Assembly: GCA_963708805.1 (NCBI GenBank) | Contig: CAVPUA010000003.1 | Coordinates: 1,736,001 to 1,800,000, forward strand | Length of the DNA stretch: 64,000 nucleotides | Origin: CAVPUA01 sp963708805 | GTDB taxonomy: Bacteria; Actinomycetota; Actinomycetes; Mycobacteriales; Jatrophihabitantaceae | Direction of reading: 5' to 3' | In this document: positions 29,437-38,666 of the stretch, in pieces | Layout of the letters: every line of letters starts with the position of its first letter | Position numbering within the stretch: the first letter of the stretch is position 1 | Notes under the pieces: generated by a model | Told to the model about the DNA's origin: nothing | What the model saw: the letters and a program-made list of their open reading frames with translations, nothing else | Databases searched by the model: none | Program-made: the position numbers and the translations under genes

Positions 29437-29733
29437 ATGAGCGATTCGCCAGCCGTCACCGTGACCGACGACCCGGCGCACAACCGCTACGTCGCTGTCG
29501 TCGACGGCCAGGTGGCGGGCTTCGCGGTGTATCGACTCGAGGGTGAGCGGACGATCTTCCAGCACACGGTGGTGGCCGACGAGTACGAGGGGCAGGGCGT
29601 CGGCAGCACGCTGGCTCGCACCGCCCTGGACGACGTGGTCGCGGCCGGGCGGCAGATCGTGCCGGTGTGTCCGTTCATCGCGGCCTACATCGAGCGGCAC
29701 CCGCAGTACGAGTCGTCGGTGGTGCGGCCGTAG
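29437..29733 (+). CDS. small GNAT-like N-acetyltransferase (YidJ/COG2388 type)
   Basis: A 98-residue minimal GNAT domain. The acetyl-CoA loop is in DEYEGQGVGSTLARTALDDV (Q-G-x-G-S/T), and the C-terminus has the family's CPFIAAYIERHPQY. Members are the short predicted acetyltransferases with an essential Cys (here in VPVCPF). Substrate unknown. ATG at 29437. Convergent with glgX, 12 bases apart, with no terminator between. Confidence 0.8.
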   Translation: MSDSPAVTVTDDPAHNRYVAVVDGQVAGFAVYRLEGERTIFQHTVVADEYEGQGVGSTLARTALDDVVAAGRQIVPVCPFIAAYIERHPQYESSVVRP

Positions 29734-29745
29734 CCCGCAGCCCCG

Positions 29746-31878
29746 TTAGTCCTCGCGGCAGACGCGCAGCAACAGGAACATCCGCGGGTCGAAGCCCAGG
29801 GCGGTGCCGGCCTTGATCGGCGGGCCGGGATCGGGTCGGCCCGCCACGCACCGCGTGTCGACGACGACCTCGTACAGGTCGCCGTACGGCGGTCCCGGCA
29901 CCATGAACGTCCCGGCGTCGTCGCCGGCGTGCAGGAGCATCAGGTACGAGTCGTCCATGATCACCTCGCCGCGATGGTCGCGGTGCCGCAGCCCGCGTCC
30001 GTCGAGGTACATGCCGAGGCTGCGCAGGCCGGCGTCGTACCAGTCGGCATCGACGATCTCGCGCCCACTCGGGTGGAACCAGGCGAGGTCCTTGCAGCCG
30101 TCACCGCCCGGCACCGAGCGTCCTTCGAAGAACGCGCGCTGGCGCAGTACGGGGGAGCGGCGCCGCAGTGCGATCAGCCGGCGCGTGAGGGCCAGCAGGT
30201 CGGCCGACTCGCTGCCCTCGGTCCAGTCGAACCACGATGTCGGGTTGTCCTGCGAGTAGGCGTTGTTGTTGCCGCCCTGGGTGCGCCAGTGCTCGTCCCC
30301 GGCGACCAGCATCGGCGCCCCGGTCGAGAGCAACAACGTCGACAGCAGGTTGCGCGTCTGCCGCAGACGCAGGGCCTTGATCGCGGGGTCGGTCGTCTCG
30401 CCCTCGACGCCGCAGTTGTACGAGCGGTTGTCGTCGGTGCCGTCGCGGTTGTCCTCGCCGTTCGCCTCATTGTGCTTGCGTTCGTAGGACACGAGGTCGC
30501 GCAGCGTGAAGCCGTCGTGCGCGGTGACGAAGTTGATCGACGCGAACGGCAGCCGGCCGTCGTCGCCGTAGAGGTCGGACGAGCCGGTCAGCCGGTAGGC
30601 CAGGTCGCGGATCCCGCCGTTGCCGTGCGCCCAGAAGTCGCGGACGGTGTCGCGGTACTTGCCGTTCCACTCCGTCCACAACGGCGGGAACTCGCCGACC
30701 TGGTAGCCGCCGGCGCCCACGTCCCAGGGCTCGGCGATCAGTTTCACCTGCGAAATAAGGGGATCCTGGTGGATCGTGTCGAAGAAGCTCGACAGCTTGT
30801 CGACGTCGTGCAGTGAACGGGCCAGGGCCGAGGCGAGGTCGAAGCGGAACCCGTCGACGTGCATCTCGGTGATCCAGTAGCGCAACGAGTCCATGATCAA
30901 CTGCAGCGGGAACGGCCGTCGCGGGTCGAAGGTGTTGCCGCAGCCGGTGTAGTCCATGTATTTCGACGGATCGTCGATCTGGGTGCGGTAGTAGGACTCG
31001 TTGTCGATCCCGCGGAAGCTCAGCACCGGGCCGTCGACGCCGGCCTCGGCGGTGTGGTTGTAGACGACGTCCAGGATCACTTCGATACCGGCGGCGTGCA
31101 GCGCGCGCACCATCGCCTTGAACTCGCGGATCTGGTTGCCCTTCTGCGACGAGTACGCGGCGTGCGGCGCGAAGAAGCCCAGGGAGTTGTAGCCCCAGTA
31201 GTTGATCAGGCCCTTGGCCTGCAGATGGGGCTCGGACACGAAGTGGTGGATCGGGAGCAGTTCGACCGCGGTGACGCCGAGCTGTGTCAGGTAGTCGATC
31301 GCCGCCGGATGGGCCAGGCCGGCATACGTGCCGCGCAGGTTCTCGGGGATGCCCGGGTGCTGCATCGTGAAGCCGCGGACGTGCAGCTCATAGATGATCG
31401 TGTCGTCCCAGGGCACGCGCGGCGGATGATCATCGCCCCAGGGGAAGGCCCCGTGGATCACTTCGCCGCGGGGCACATTCGGAGCCGAGTCCTCGGGGCT
31501 GCCGGGCCGCACGATCGCCGCGTCGACGAACGCCCCGTCGATGGCTCGCGCGTACGGGTCGACGAGCAGCTTCTTCGGGTTGTGGAAGAGACCCTGTGCG
31601 GGGTTGTACGGACCGTCCACGCGAAAGCCGTACCGCTGGCCCGGGCCGATGCCGGGCAGGTAGCCGTGCCAGACGTGATAGGTCGAGTCACCCAGCGGGA
31701 TCAGCGTCTCAGTGCCGTCGCGGTCGAAGAGCGCCACCGAGACGCCGGTGGCCGTCGACGACCACAGCGCGAAGTTCGTGCCCTCGCCGTCCCAGGTGGC
31801 GCCGAGCGGGAAAGGGCTGCCGGGCCAGGCGTTGTCGAGGCGCGCGGCAAGCGAGGCAGTGGTTTGCTCGGGCAGCAT
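29746..31878 (-). CDS. glgX: glycogen debranching enzyme GlgX
   Basis: GH13 isoamylase-type enzyme hydrolysing alpha-1,6 branches of phosphorylase-limit glucan. The 710-residue protein is intact. An N-terminal CBM48 domain (FPLGATWDGEGTNFALWSS) precedes the barrel: DVVYNHTAE (region I), nucleophile Asp in GFRFDLASAL, acid Glu in LIAEPWDVG, Asp in TAHDGFTL, and the TQGGNNNAYSQDN segment characteristic of GlgX. It completes the alpha-glucan gene set with glgP, glgB and the GlgE genes. Confidence 0.94.
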   Translation of the reverse strand: MLPEQTTASLAARLDNAWPGSPFPLGATWDGEGTNFALWSSTATGVSVALFDRDGTETLIPLGDSTYHVWHGYLPGIGPGQRYGFRVDGPYNPAQGLFHNPKKLLVDPYARAIDGAFVDAAIVRPGSPEDSAPNVPRGEVIHGAFPWGDDHPPRVPWDDTIIYELHVRGFTMQHPGIPENLRGTYAGLAHPAAIDYLTQLGVTAVELLPIHHFVSEPHLQAKGLINYWGYNSLGFFAPHAAYSSQKGNQIREFKAMVRALHAAGIEVILDVVYNHTAEAGVDGPVLSFRGIDNESYYRTQIDDPSKYMDYTGCGNTFDPRRPFPLQLIMDSLRYWITEMHVDGFRFDLASALARSLHDVDKLSSFFDTIHQDPLISQVKLIAEPWDVGAGGYQVGEFPPLWTEWNGKYRDTVRDFWAHGNGGIRDLAYRLTGSSDLYGDDGRLPFASINFVTAHDGFTLRDLVSYERKHNEANGEDNRDGTDDNRSYNCGVEGETTDPAIKALRLRQTRNLLSTLLLSTGAPMLVAGDEHWRTQGGNNNAYSQDNPTSWFDWTEGSESADLLALTRRLIALRRRSPVLRQRAFFEGRSVPGGDGCKDLAWFHPSGREIVDADWYDAGLRSLGMYLDGRGLRHRDHRGEVIMDDSYLMLLHAGDDAGTFMVPGPPYGDLYEVVVDTRCVAGRPDPGPPIKAGTALGFDPRMFLLLRVCRED

Positions 31879-32052
31879 GGTTTTTCGACTCTAACGTGCA
31901 CCGCTGCGGTGCGGTGATCGGAGGCGCGGATCCGACGGAACCCCTCGTCTCACAGCAAGCACACGGCAAGCGCTCAGCCACCGGCCACCTGCCCCGGCTT
32001 GACTCATGTCCACGAGGTCGACGCCGACCTCTTGACGGAGGTGGGACGAGCC

Positions 32053-33591
32053 ATGAGCGAGCAGGAGCACGACAACGTGGACAACGACACGAACAGCACC
32101 GCGAACGGCAGCGACGCTGCTCAGCAGCCCACCGATCAGTGGCAGGCCCCGCAGACGCCGTACTGGCACGGCGCGCATTGGCAGAACTCGCCGTACGCGT
32201 CCCAGGCGCCGTACGGACAGCAGCCGGCGCAGCCGGCTTGGTCGCAGCAGACCCAGTACGGCCAGCCGCAGTACGCGCAGTATCCCCAGTACACCCAGGA
32301 CGGTCAGTACGGCCAGGAAGCTCAGTTCGCCGGCCAGGCCCCGTACGGCTACGACGCCTACGGCCGGCCCGTCTACTGGGCGCCGGCCCCTCAGCCGAAA
32401 CACTCGAAGAAGCCGTGGATCCTGGCCGGAGTCGGCGCCGCGGTGGTTGCGGGCGGCCTGGCGGCGGCACTGATCGCCACCTCGTCGACCGGCACCATCT
32501 CGGCCGCCGGTGTCGGTTCGGCGAGCCAGGGCACGTCGTCCGGGTCCGGTTCGACCGGCAACGGCTCGACGGGTAGCGGTTCGACGGGTACCGGCAATGG
32601 TTCGACCGGTAACGGCTACGGCGGCTACGGCGGCTCGGGCAGTGGCACCAACGACGGCAACACCACCGGCCTGGCCAGTGCCACGACGGCCCAGACAGTG
32701 GGCGTCGTCGACATCGACACCGTGCTGAAGTACCAGAGCGCGAAGGCCGCTGGCACCGGCATGGTCATCACGTCGAGCGGCGAGATCCTGACCAACAACC
32801 ACGTCGTCGACGGGGCGACGAGCATCACCGTCACCGTGATCTCGACCGGCAAGACGTACACCGCGACCGTGGTCGGCACCGACCCGACCGACGACGTCGC
32901 CCTGATCAAGATCGACGCGACCGGGTTGAAGACGATCAAGACGTCGACCTCGACGGCGACGGTGGGTGCGACGGTGACCGGTGTGGGCAACGCCGGTGGC
33001 GTGGGCGGAACGCCCAGCGCCGCGCCCGGAAGCGTGACCGCGGTGAACCAGACGATCACCGCGTCGGACGAGTCCGGAGCCAACGCCGAGACGCTGAACG
33101 GCCTGATCGAGACGAACGCCGACATCCAGGCCGGAGACTCGGGTGGCCCCCTGTTCAACTCCTCGAACGAGGTGATCGGCATGGACACCGCGGCTTCGGC
33201 CAGCGGGAACCAGACCGCGAGCCAGACCAACGAGGGTTACGCCATCCCGATCACCAAGGCGCTCTCGCTCGTGGCCCAGATGGCCGCGGGCAAGTCGAGC
33301 AGCACGATCCACCTGGGCTACCCCGCCTTCCTGGGCATCTCGGTCGAGCAGTCGACCGGCTCGGGCGCGGTTGTCGCCGGAGTGGTCGACGGCCTGCCGG
33401 CGGCCCAGGCCGGCCTCGTCGCCGGGGACGTGATCACCGCCCTCGGGGGTACGACGATCACCTCACCGACCGACCTGACCACCGCAATGGCGACGCACAA
33501 GGTCGGCGACAAGGTGTCGATCACCTACACCGACCAGTCGGGTGCCTCGCACACCGCCACGGTCACCCTGGTGCAGGGCCCGGCCGACTGA
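32053..33591 (+). CDS. HtrA/DegP-like membrane-anchored serine protease with PDZ domain
   Basis: A 512-residue protein. Residues 1-118 are a disordered cytoplasmic tail rich in Gln, Tyr and Pro; residues about 121-143 are one membrane helix (PWILAGVGAAVVAGGL); residues about 145-210 are a Gly/Ser/Thr/Asn linker with STGNGSTGSGSTG repeats. The trypsin-like domain follows with His250 (TNNHVVDG), Asp281 (DVALIKI) and Ser363 (GDSGGPLF), then a PDZ domain (about 425-505; VVDGLPAAQAGLVAGDVI). Such proteases handle misfolded exported proteins. ATG 32053 is used; an in-frame extension to 31999 is less likely because GGAGG precedes 32053. A textbook terminator follows. Confidence 0.9.
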   Translation: MSEQEHDNVDNDTNSTANGSDAAQQPTDQWQAPQTPYWHGAHWQNSPYASQAPYGQQPAQPAWSQQTQYGQPQYAQYPQYTQDGQYGQEAQFAGQAPYGYDAYGRPVYWAPAPQPKHSKKPWILAGVGAAVVAGGLAAALIATSSTGTISAAGVGSASQGTSSGSGSTGNGSTGSGSTGTGNGSTGNGYGGYGGSGSGTNDGNTTGLASATTAQTVGVVDIDTVLKYQSAKAAGTGMVITSSGEILTNNHVVDGATSITVTVISTGKTYTATVVGTDPTDDVALIKIDATGLKTIKTSTSTATVGATVTGVGNAGGVGGTPSAAPGSVTAVNQTITASDESGANAETLNGLIETNADIQAGDSGGPLFNSSNEVIGMDTAASASGNQTASQTNEGYAIPITKALSLVAQMAAGKSSSTIHLGYPAFLGISVEQSTGSGAVVAGVVDGLPAAQAGLVAGDVITALGGTTITSPTDLTTAMATHKVGDKVSITYTDQSGASHTATVTLVQGPAD

Positions 33592-33620
33592 CGCCGCCCT
33601 ACCAGCAGCGCAACACCGAA

Positions 33621-33652
33621 CGGCCGGAGGCGGCATCGCCTCCGGCCGTTTT
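33621..33652 (+). terminator. intrinsic terminator after the HtrA-like protease gene
   Basis: A perfect 12-bp stem (CGGCCGGAGGCG with CGCCTCCGGCCG), a four-base loop GCAT and a TTTT tail, starting 29 bases after the protease stop. It separates the protease transcript from the ABC ATPase gene. Confidence 0.9.
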
Positions 33653-33667
33653 GCGTCGTGCGGTTTG

Positions 33668-34507
<840 letters not shown>

Positions 34508-34569
34508 TCCGGGCCGTAAGGTCGAGCCGAAGAGCGGATCGACAGGTGGGCAGAAGGAGCGATGCACAG

Positions 34570-35370
34570 ATGGGCGAACTGGTTCAGGTCGAGTTCGGTA
34601 CGGGCGAGCTACCGGCGGGCGTGGCCGTGATCCGCCTGACGCGGCCACCGATGAACGCCTTGAACTCGGCCCTGCAAGAGGAATTGCGGACCGCCGCCCA
34701 GCAGGTGACCGACGACGACTCGGTCCGCGCGGTGGTGATCTGGGGCGGCGAGCGGGTGTTCGCGGCCGGCGCCGACGTCAAGGAGTTCGCGGCGATGAGC
34801 CACGCGGACATCGTCCGTGACGTCGAGCGCCTCTCGTCCTCGATCAACGCTCTCGCCCGGATTCCCAAGCCGGTGATCGCGGCCGTCACCGGGTACGCGC
34901 TCGGCGGCGGTTGCGAGCTCGCGCTGACGGCCGACTTCCGGGTCAGTGCGGACGACGCGAAGTGGGGCCAGCCCGAGATCCTGCTCGGGATCATCCCGGG
35001 CGCCGGCGGCACTCAGCGGCTGCCCCGCCTGATCGGGCCGGCCAAGGCCAAGGACCTCGTCTACACCGGGCGGTTCGTCAACGCCGACGAAGCGCTCGAG
35101 ATCGGTCTGGTCGATGTGGTCGTGCCGGCCGCCGAGGTGCTGCCGACGGCGCTCAAGCTGGCCGCGAAGTACGCCCGGGGCGCGTCATTCGCCCTGCGGG
35201 CCGCGAAGGCCGCGATCGACGGCGGTCTGGACGGCTCGCTGGACAGCGGGCTGCGCCTGGAAGGGCAGCTGTTCGTCTCACTGTTCGCCACCACCGACCG
35301 CACGATCGGCATGAAGTCGTTCATCGAGTCCGGCCCGGGCCAGGCCGTGTTCGAGGGGGCGCCGGAGTGA
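34570..35370 (+). CDS. enoyl-CoA hydratase/isomerase family protein
   Basis: A 266-residue crotonase-fold protein. Oxyanion-hole segment FAAGADVKEFAAM, and the two catalytic Glu of hydratases are at GGGCELALTADF and GQPEILLGIIPGAGGTQRL, so hydration of enoyl-CoA is likely. It could supply the crotonase step between 3-hydroxybutyryl-CoA and crotonyl-CoA that the left-hand module lacks. The ATG at 34570 follows AAGGAG. Its TGA overlaps the GTG of the methyltransferase gene, beginning a coupled operon. Confidence 0.9.
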   Translation: MGELVQVEFGTGELPAGVAVIRLTRPPMNALNSALQEELRTAAQQVTDDDSVRAVVIWGGERVFAAGADVKEFAAMSHADIVRDVERLSSSINALARIPKPVIAAVTGYALGGGCELALTADFRVSADDAKWGQPEILLGIIPGAGGTQRLPRLIGPAKAKDLVYTGRFVNADEALEIGLVDVVVPAAEVLPTALKLAAKYARGASFALRAAKAAIDGGLDGSLDSGLRLEGQLFVSLFATTDRTIGMKSFIESGPGQAVFEGAPE

Positions 35371-36338
35371 CGGCTGGCTTCGACTCCGGGCGCGTATCAG
35401 CCGCGTCCAACCCGCACGCCAGCGCCGCCGAAGTCGAGGCCGCGTGGGGCGACCCCAAGCTCGCGAACGTGCTGTACCACGACTGGGAGGCCGGCACTTA
35501 CGACGAGAAGTGGTCGATCTCGTTCGACGAGCGGTGCATCGACTATGCACGGGACCGCTTCGCGCACGTCGCCGGAACGTCCGGGTGGCCGTACCCCACC
35601 TCCCTCGAGCTGGGCTGCGGCACCGGCTTCTTCACCCTCAACCTCAAACTCGCGGGCGTGATCGACCAGGGTCACGTCACCGATCTGAGCCCGGGCATGG
35701 TCGAGGTGGCCCAGCGCAATGCGCGTTCACTCGGCTTCGAGGTCGAGGGCCGGGTCGCCGACGCGGAACGGCTGCCCTACGACGACGACAGCTTCGACCT
35801 CGTCGTCGGTCACGCGGTGTTGCACCACATTCCTGACGTCGAACTCGCGCTGCGCGAGGTGATCAGGGTGCTCAAGCCCGGCGGCCGGTTCGTGTTCGCC
35901 GGTGAGCCGACCCGCCACGGTGACGTCATCGCCCGGCGCCTGTCGCGCGCCACCTGGTGGGCGACCACCCAGGCAACGCGCTTGCCCTGGCTCGCCTCGT
36001 GGCGCCGTCCGCAGGCCGAACTCGACGATTCGTCGCGGGCCGCCGCGCTGGAGGCGGTAGTCGACCTGCACACGTTCCCGCCCGACGAGCTGGCCGCGAC
36101 GGCGCGACGGGCCGGGGCGGTCGACGTCCGCGTTGCGACGGCCGAGCTGACCGCATCGTGGCTGGGGTGGCCGGTGCGGACGTTCGAGTGCGCCGTCCCG
36201 CGCGAGAAGCTCGGCTTCGGCTGGGCCAACTTCGCGATGAAGTCGTGGCAACGGCTCTCGGCGCTCGACGAGGTGCTTTCGCATGTCGTGCCCAAGGGGT
36301 TGTTCTACAACGTCGAAGTCACCGGCGTGAAGCGATAG
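35367..36338 (+). CDS. class I SAM-dependent methyltransferase
   Basis: A 323-residue protein with motif I LELGCGTGFF, the acidic DAERLPYDDDSFDLV and the HHIPD post-II segment, then RVLKPGGRFVFAGEP. A C-terminal region of about 120 residues (WLGWPVRTFECAVP, then FYNVEVTG) is not part of the core fold and could bind substrate. The GTG overlaps the hydratase stop by four bases (GTGA). Substrate unknown; linkage to an enoyl-CoA hydratase and a phosphatase gives no clear pathway. Confidence 0.85.
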   Translation: MTAGFDSGRVSAASNPHASAAEVEAAWGDPKLANVLYHDWEAGTYDEKWSISFDERCIDYARDRFAHVAGTSGWPYPTSLELGCGTGFFTLNLKLAGVIDQGHVTDLSPGMVEVAQRNARSLGFEVEGRVADAERLPYDDDSFDLVVGHAVLHHIPDVELALREVIRVLKPGGRFVFAGEPTRHGDVIARRLSRATWWATTQATRLPWLASWRRPQAELDDSSRAAALEAVVDLHTFPPDELAATARRAGAVDVRVATAELTASWLGWPVRTFECAVPREKLGFGWANFAMKSWQRLSALDEVLSHVVPKGLFYNVEVTGVKR

Positions 36339-36340
36339 CC

Positions 36341-36982
36341 GTGTTGCTGCCCGCCTTCATGCTGTTCGACCTCGACGGCACGCTGTCCGACTCCGAGCCC
36401 GGCATCGCGGCCTCCCTCCATCACGCCTTCGATGTCCACGGGTTGCCGCGACTCACCGACGCCCAGGTGCGTTCGGTACTCGGGCCGCCCTTCACCAAGT
36501 CGCTTCCGCAGTTCGTGGCGGCGGACCGGGTCGACGAGATCATCGCGACCTACCGCGAGTTCTACCGGGCCGGCGGAATGTTCGAGGCGACCGTGTACGA
36601 CGGCATCCCCGAGCTGCTGAAGTTCCTTCGTTCGCGGGACGTGACGCTCGCCGTCGCGACGAGCAAGGTCGAGCCGTTCGCCGTGCCCATCGTCGAGCGG
36701 CTCGGACTGAGCGAGTACTTCGTCACCGTCGGGGGCGACGACTTCGACGCCTCACGAGACTCGAAGGCGCTCGTCGTCGGTGAGGTGCTCTGGCGGCTGG
36801 GTGATCCCGACCCGTCCTCGGTGCTCATGGTCGGCGACCGGGTCCACGATGTCGAGGGCTCAGCCGTCCACGGCGTCTCGTGCATCGGGGCCGGGTGGGG
36901 TTACGGCTCGCGCGCGGAACTGGCCGCGGCCGTGGCCTGGTACGCGACGCCCGGGGAGATGCTGAGCGCTCTCGATGGGTGA
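36341..36982 (+). CDS. HAD-superfamily hydrolase (phosphoglycolate phosphatase-like)
   Basis: A 213-residue HAD phosphatase: motif I FDLDGTLSDSEPG, motif II ATSKVE, motif IV MVGDRVHDVEGS. An alpha-helical C1 cap lies between I and II as in Gph-type enzymes. The GTG at 36341 comes two bases after the methyltransferase stop. The gene's last eight bases overlap the next gene's start, so expression is coupled. Substrate is probably a small sugar phosphate; not determinable here. Confidence 0.88.
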   Translation: MLLPAFMLFDLDGTLSDSEPGIAASLHHAFDVHGLPRLTDAQVRSVLGPPFTKSLPQFVAADRVDEIIATYREFYRAGGMFEATVYDGIPELLKFLRSRDVTLAVATSKVEPFAVPIVERLGLSEYFVTVGGDDFDASRDSKALVVGEVLWRLGDPDPSSVLMVGDRVHDVEGSAVHGVSCIGAGWGYGSRAELAAAVAWYATPGEMLSALDG

Positions 36983-37580
36983 GCCTTCGATGCGGCTGTT
37001 GTCGGTGGGCAATGTGCGGTGGATGCTCCGCAACCGGGCCTGGACGCCGTGGTATCTGGTCCGGTACTGGCGCTACTGGCGAGTCCGCGTCACCAGCCCG
37101 CACATCGTCCTGAAGGGCCTCGTCTTCCTCGACCGGGGCGCCGAGTTGTACGCGCGCCGCGGCTATGGCCGGCTGGTCGTCGGCGCCTGGGCGCATCTCG
37201 GCGCGGGGACGGCGTTGCGCTGCCACGAGGGGACGCTTCGGGTCGGCGAGAGCAGCACGTTCGGGCGCCACTCGTCGGTGAACTGCTATCTGGACGTCGA
37301 GATCGGCCCCTCCGCCTTGTTCGCCGACCACGTGTACGTCAGCGATTTCGATCACCGCTACGCCGCCCTCGACGTGCCCATTCGCGACCAGGGCATCGTC
37401 AAGACGCGCGTCCGGATCGGCCGTGACGTCTGGCTCGGCACCAAGGTGACGGTCGCACGCGGCGTCGCGATCGGCGACGGCGCGGTGATCGGCGCCAACT
37501 CGGTGGTGACGCGCGACATCCCCGACTACGCCGTCGCGGTCGGCTCGCCGGCCCGGGTGATCAAGGACCGGCGCCGGTGA
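36975..37580 (+). CDS. left-handed beta-helix acyltransferase
   Basis: A 201-residue protein with hexapeptide repeats (VGAWAHLGAGTALRC, IGDGAVIGANSVVTRDIP) and the acceptor His region YVSDFDHRYAALDVP, as in the maltose/galactoside O-acetyltransferase group. Its N-terminus (WMLRNRAWTPWYLVRYWRYW) is aromatic and basic and may sit on the membrane. Such enzymes acetylate sugars or glycolipids. Starts inside the HAD gene and ends overlapping the GNAT gene, hence part of a coupled chain. Confidence 0.85.
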   Translation: MGEPSMRLLSVGNVRWMLRNRAWTPWYLVRYWRYWRVRVTSPHIVLKGLVFLDRGAELYARRGYGRLVVGAWAHLGAGTALRCHEGTLRVGESSTFGRHSSVNCYLDVEIGPSALFADHVYVSDFDHRYAALDVPIRDQGIVKTRVRIGRDVWLGTKVTVARGVAIGDGAVIGANSVVTRDIPDYAVAVGSPARVIKDRRR

Positions 37581-38116
37581 CCGGGTTGAGCGGACGACCG
37601 CCGGATCGCATCGACACGTCGGTCGGTCGGTTGCGGGCACTCACGGTCGATGACTGGCCGGTCGAGCAGGCCCTTTCGCGGGATCCGGACGTGTTTCGCT
37701 GGACGTTGTATCCGGCTGAGCTCGACGACGAGGGCGCCCGATCGCGGGCTGAGCGCGGCGTGCTGCGAGCCCAGGTCGGGGACGCCCAGCGTTATGTGGT
37801 GCTGGCCGACGAGACGCCGATCGGTACGGCGGGGATCTTCGTCGCCGAGGACGGGACGCCGGAGATCTTCTACGCGTTGTTGCCCGACGGCCGTGGGCGG
37901 GGTGCCGCGACAGCGGCCGCGGTCGCGCTGTCGGACTGGGCCTTCTCGGTGGGCGCCCGGACCGCGCGGTTGTGGACGATCGTCGGCAACTCAGCCAGCG
38001 AGGCGGTTGCCGCTCGCGCGGGCTTCGTCCAGGCCGGGGACGAAATCCATCTGCAGCGCGGCGAGCCCAAGCGCATGAAGAGATGGATTCGCGCTCGGGA
38101 TTGCCCGGCTGAGTAG
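37577..38116 (+). CDS. GNAT family N-acetyltransferase (RimJ/RimL-like)
   Basis: A 179-residue GNAT domain. The acetyl-CoA pyrophosphate loop is in LLPDGRGRGAATAAAVALSDWAF, followed by the usual VGNSASEAVAARAGFVQAG. It resembles the RimJ/RimL subgroup that modifies protein N-termini or small amines. The GTG shares four bases with the acyltransferase stop. Substrate not known. Confidence 0.85.
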   Translation: MTGLSGRPPDRIDTSVGRLRALTVDDWPVEQALSRDPDVFRWTLYPAELDDEGARSRAERGVLRAQVGDAQRYVVLADETPIGTAGIFVAEDGTPEIFYALLPDGRGRGAATAAAVALSDWAFSVGARTARLWTIVGNSASEAVAARAGFVQAGDEIHLQRGEPKRMKRWIRARDCPAE

Positions 38117-38126
38117 CGTCCAAAAC

Positions 38127-38657
38127 ATGGACGAGACGAATCTCGCGGACCTCTACGGACTGGCCCCCCTGGAGTGGGCCGAGATCACGGGCTCACTCGA
38201 CTCGGGCTTCGACCAGGCGCCGGGCGGCGGCGGACCGAACCGTCACACCTGCTGGCTGAGCACCATCAACGCCGACGGAAGTCCGCACGTGACCGGCGTC
38301 GGTGCACTCTGGGTCGACGGCTCATTCTGGTTCGAGACCGGTGGCCAGTCGCGTAAGGGACGCAACATCGCGCGCGATCCCCGGTGCGTGATCAGCGTGG
38401 CGCTGGACGACTTCGACCTCGTGGTCGAAGGCAAGGCGCGGCGGGTGGGCGAACCGCAGACGGTGGCCGAGTTGGCCAAGATCTGGGCGGCCGGCGGATG
38501 GCCGGCGCGGGTCGACGACTCGGGCGCGGCGCTGACCGCCGAGTTCAGTGCGCCCTCAGCCGGACCACCTCCGTGGTTCGTCTACCGCATCGAGTTGGAG
38601 TCGGCGACGGCGCTCAAGACCGTCGCGCCCGGCGGCGCCACCCGCTGGACCTGGTGA
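38127..38657 (+). CDS. pyridoxamine 5'-phosphate oxidase-fold protein
   Basis: A 176-residue split-barrel flavin- or F420-binding protein: HTCWLSTINADGSPHVTGVGALW, then SRKGRNIARDPRCVISVAL with the Arg/Lys residues that hold the cofactor phosphate. Actinobacterial members with this pattern often use F420. The ATG lies ten bases after the GNAT stop, making it the last gene of the coupled run. Convergent with the DUF222-HNH gene, nine bases apart. Confidence 0.82.
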   Translation: MDETNLADLYGLAPLEWAEITGSLDSGFDQAPGGGGPNRHTCWLSTINADGSPHVTGVGALWVDGSFWFETGGQSRKGRNIARDPRCVISVALDDFDLVVEGKARRVGEPQTVAELAKIWAAGGWPARVDDSGAALTAEFSAPSAGPPPWFVYRIELESATALKTVAPGGATRWTW

Positions 38658-38666
38658 GCCATCCCG

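Noticed and set aside
32500..32640. Tandem repeats in DNA of the protease gene
   Set aside because: They encode the Gly/Ser/Thr/Asn linker of the HtrA-like protein and are a coding low-complexity region, not a separate repeat element.
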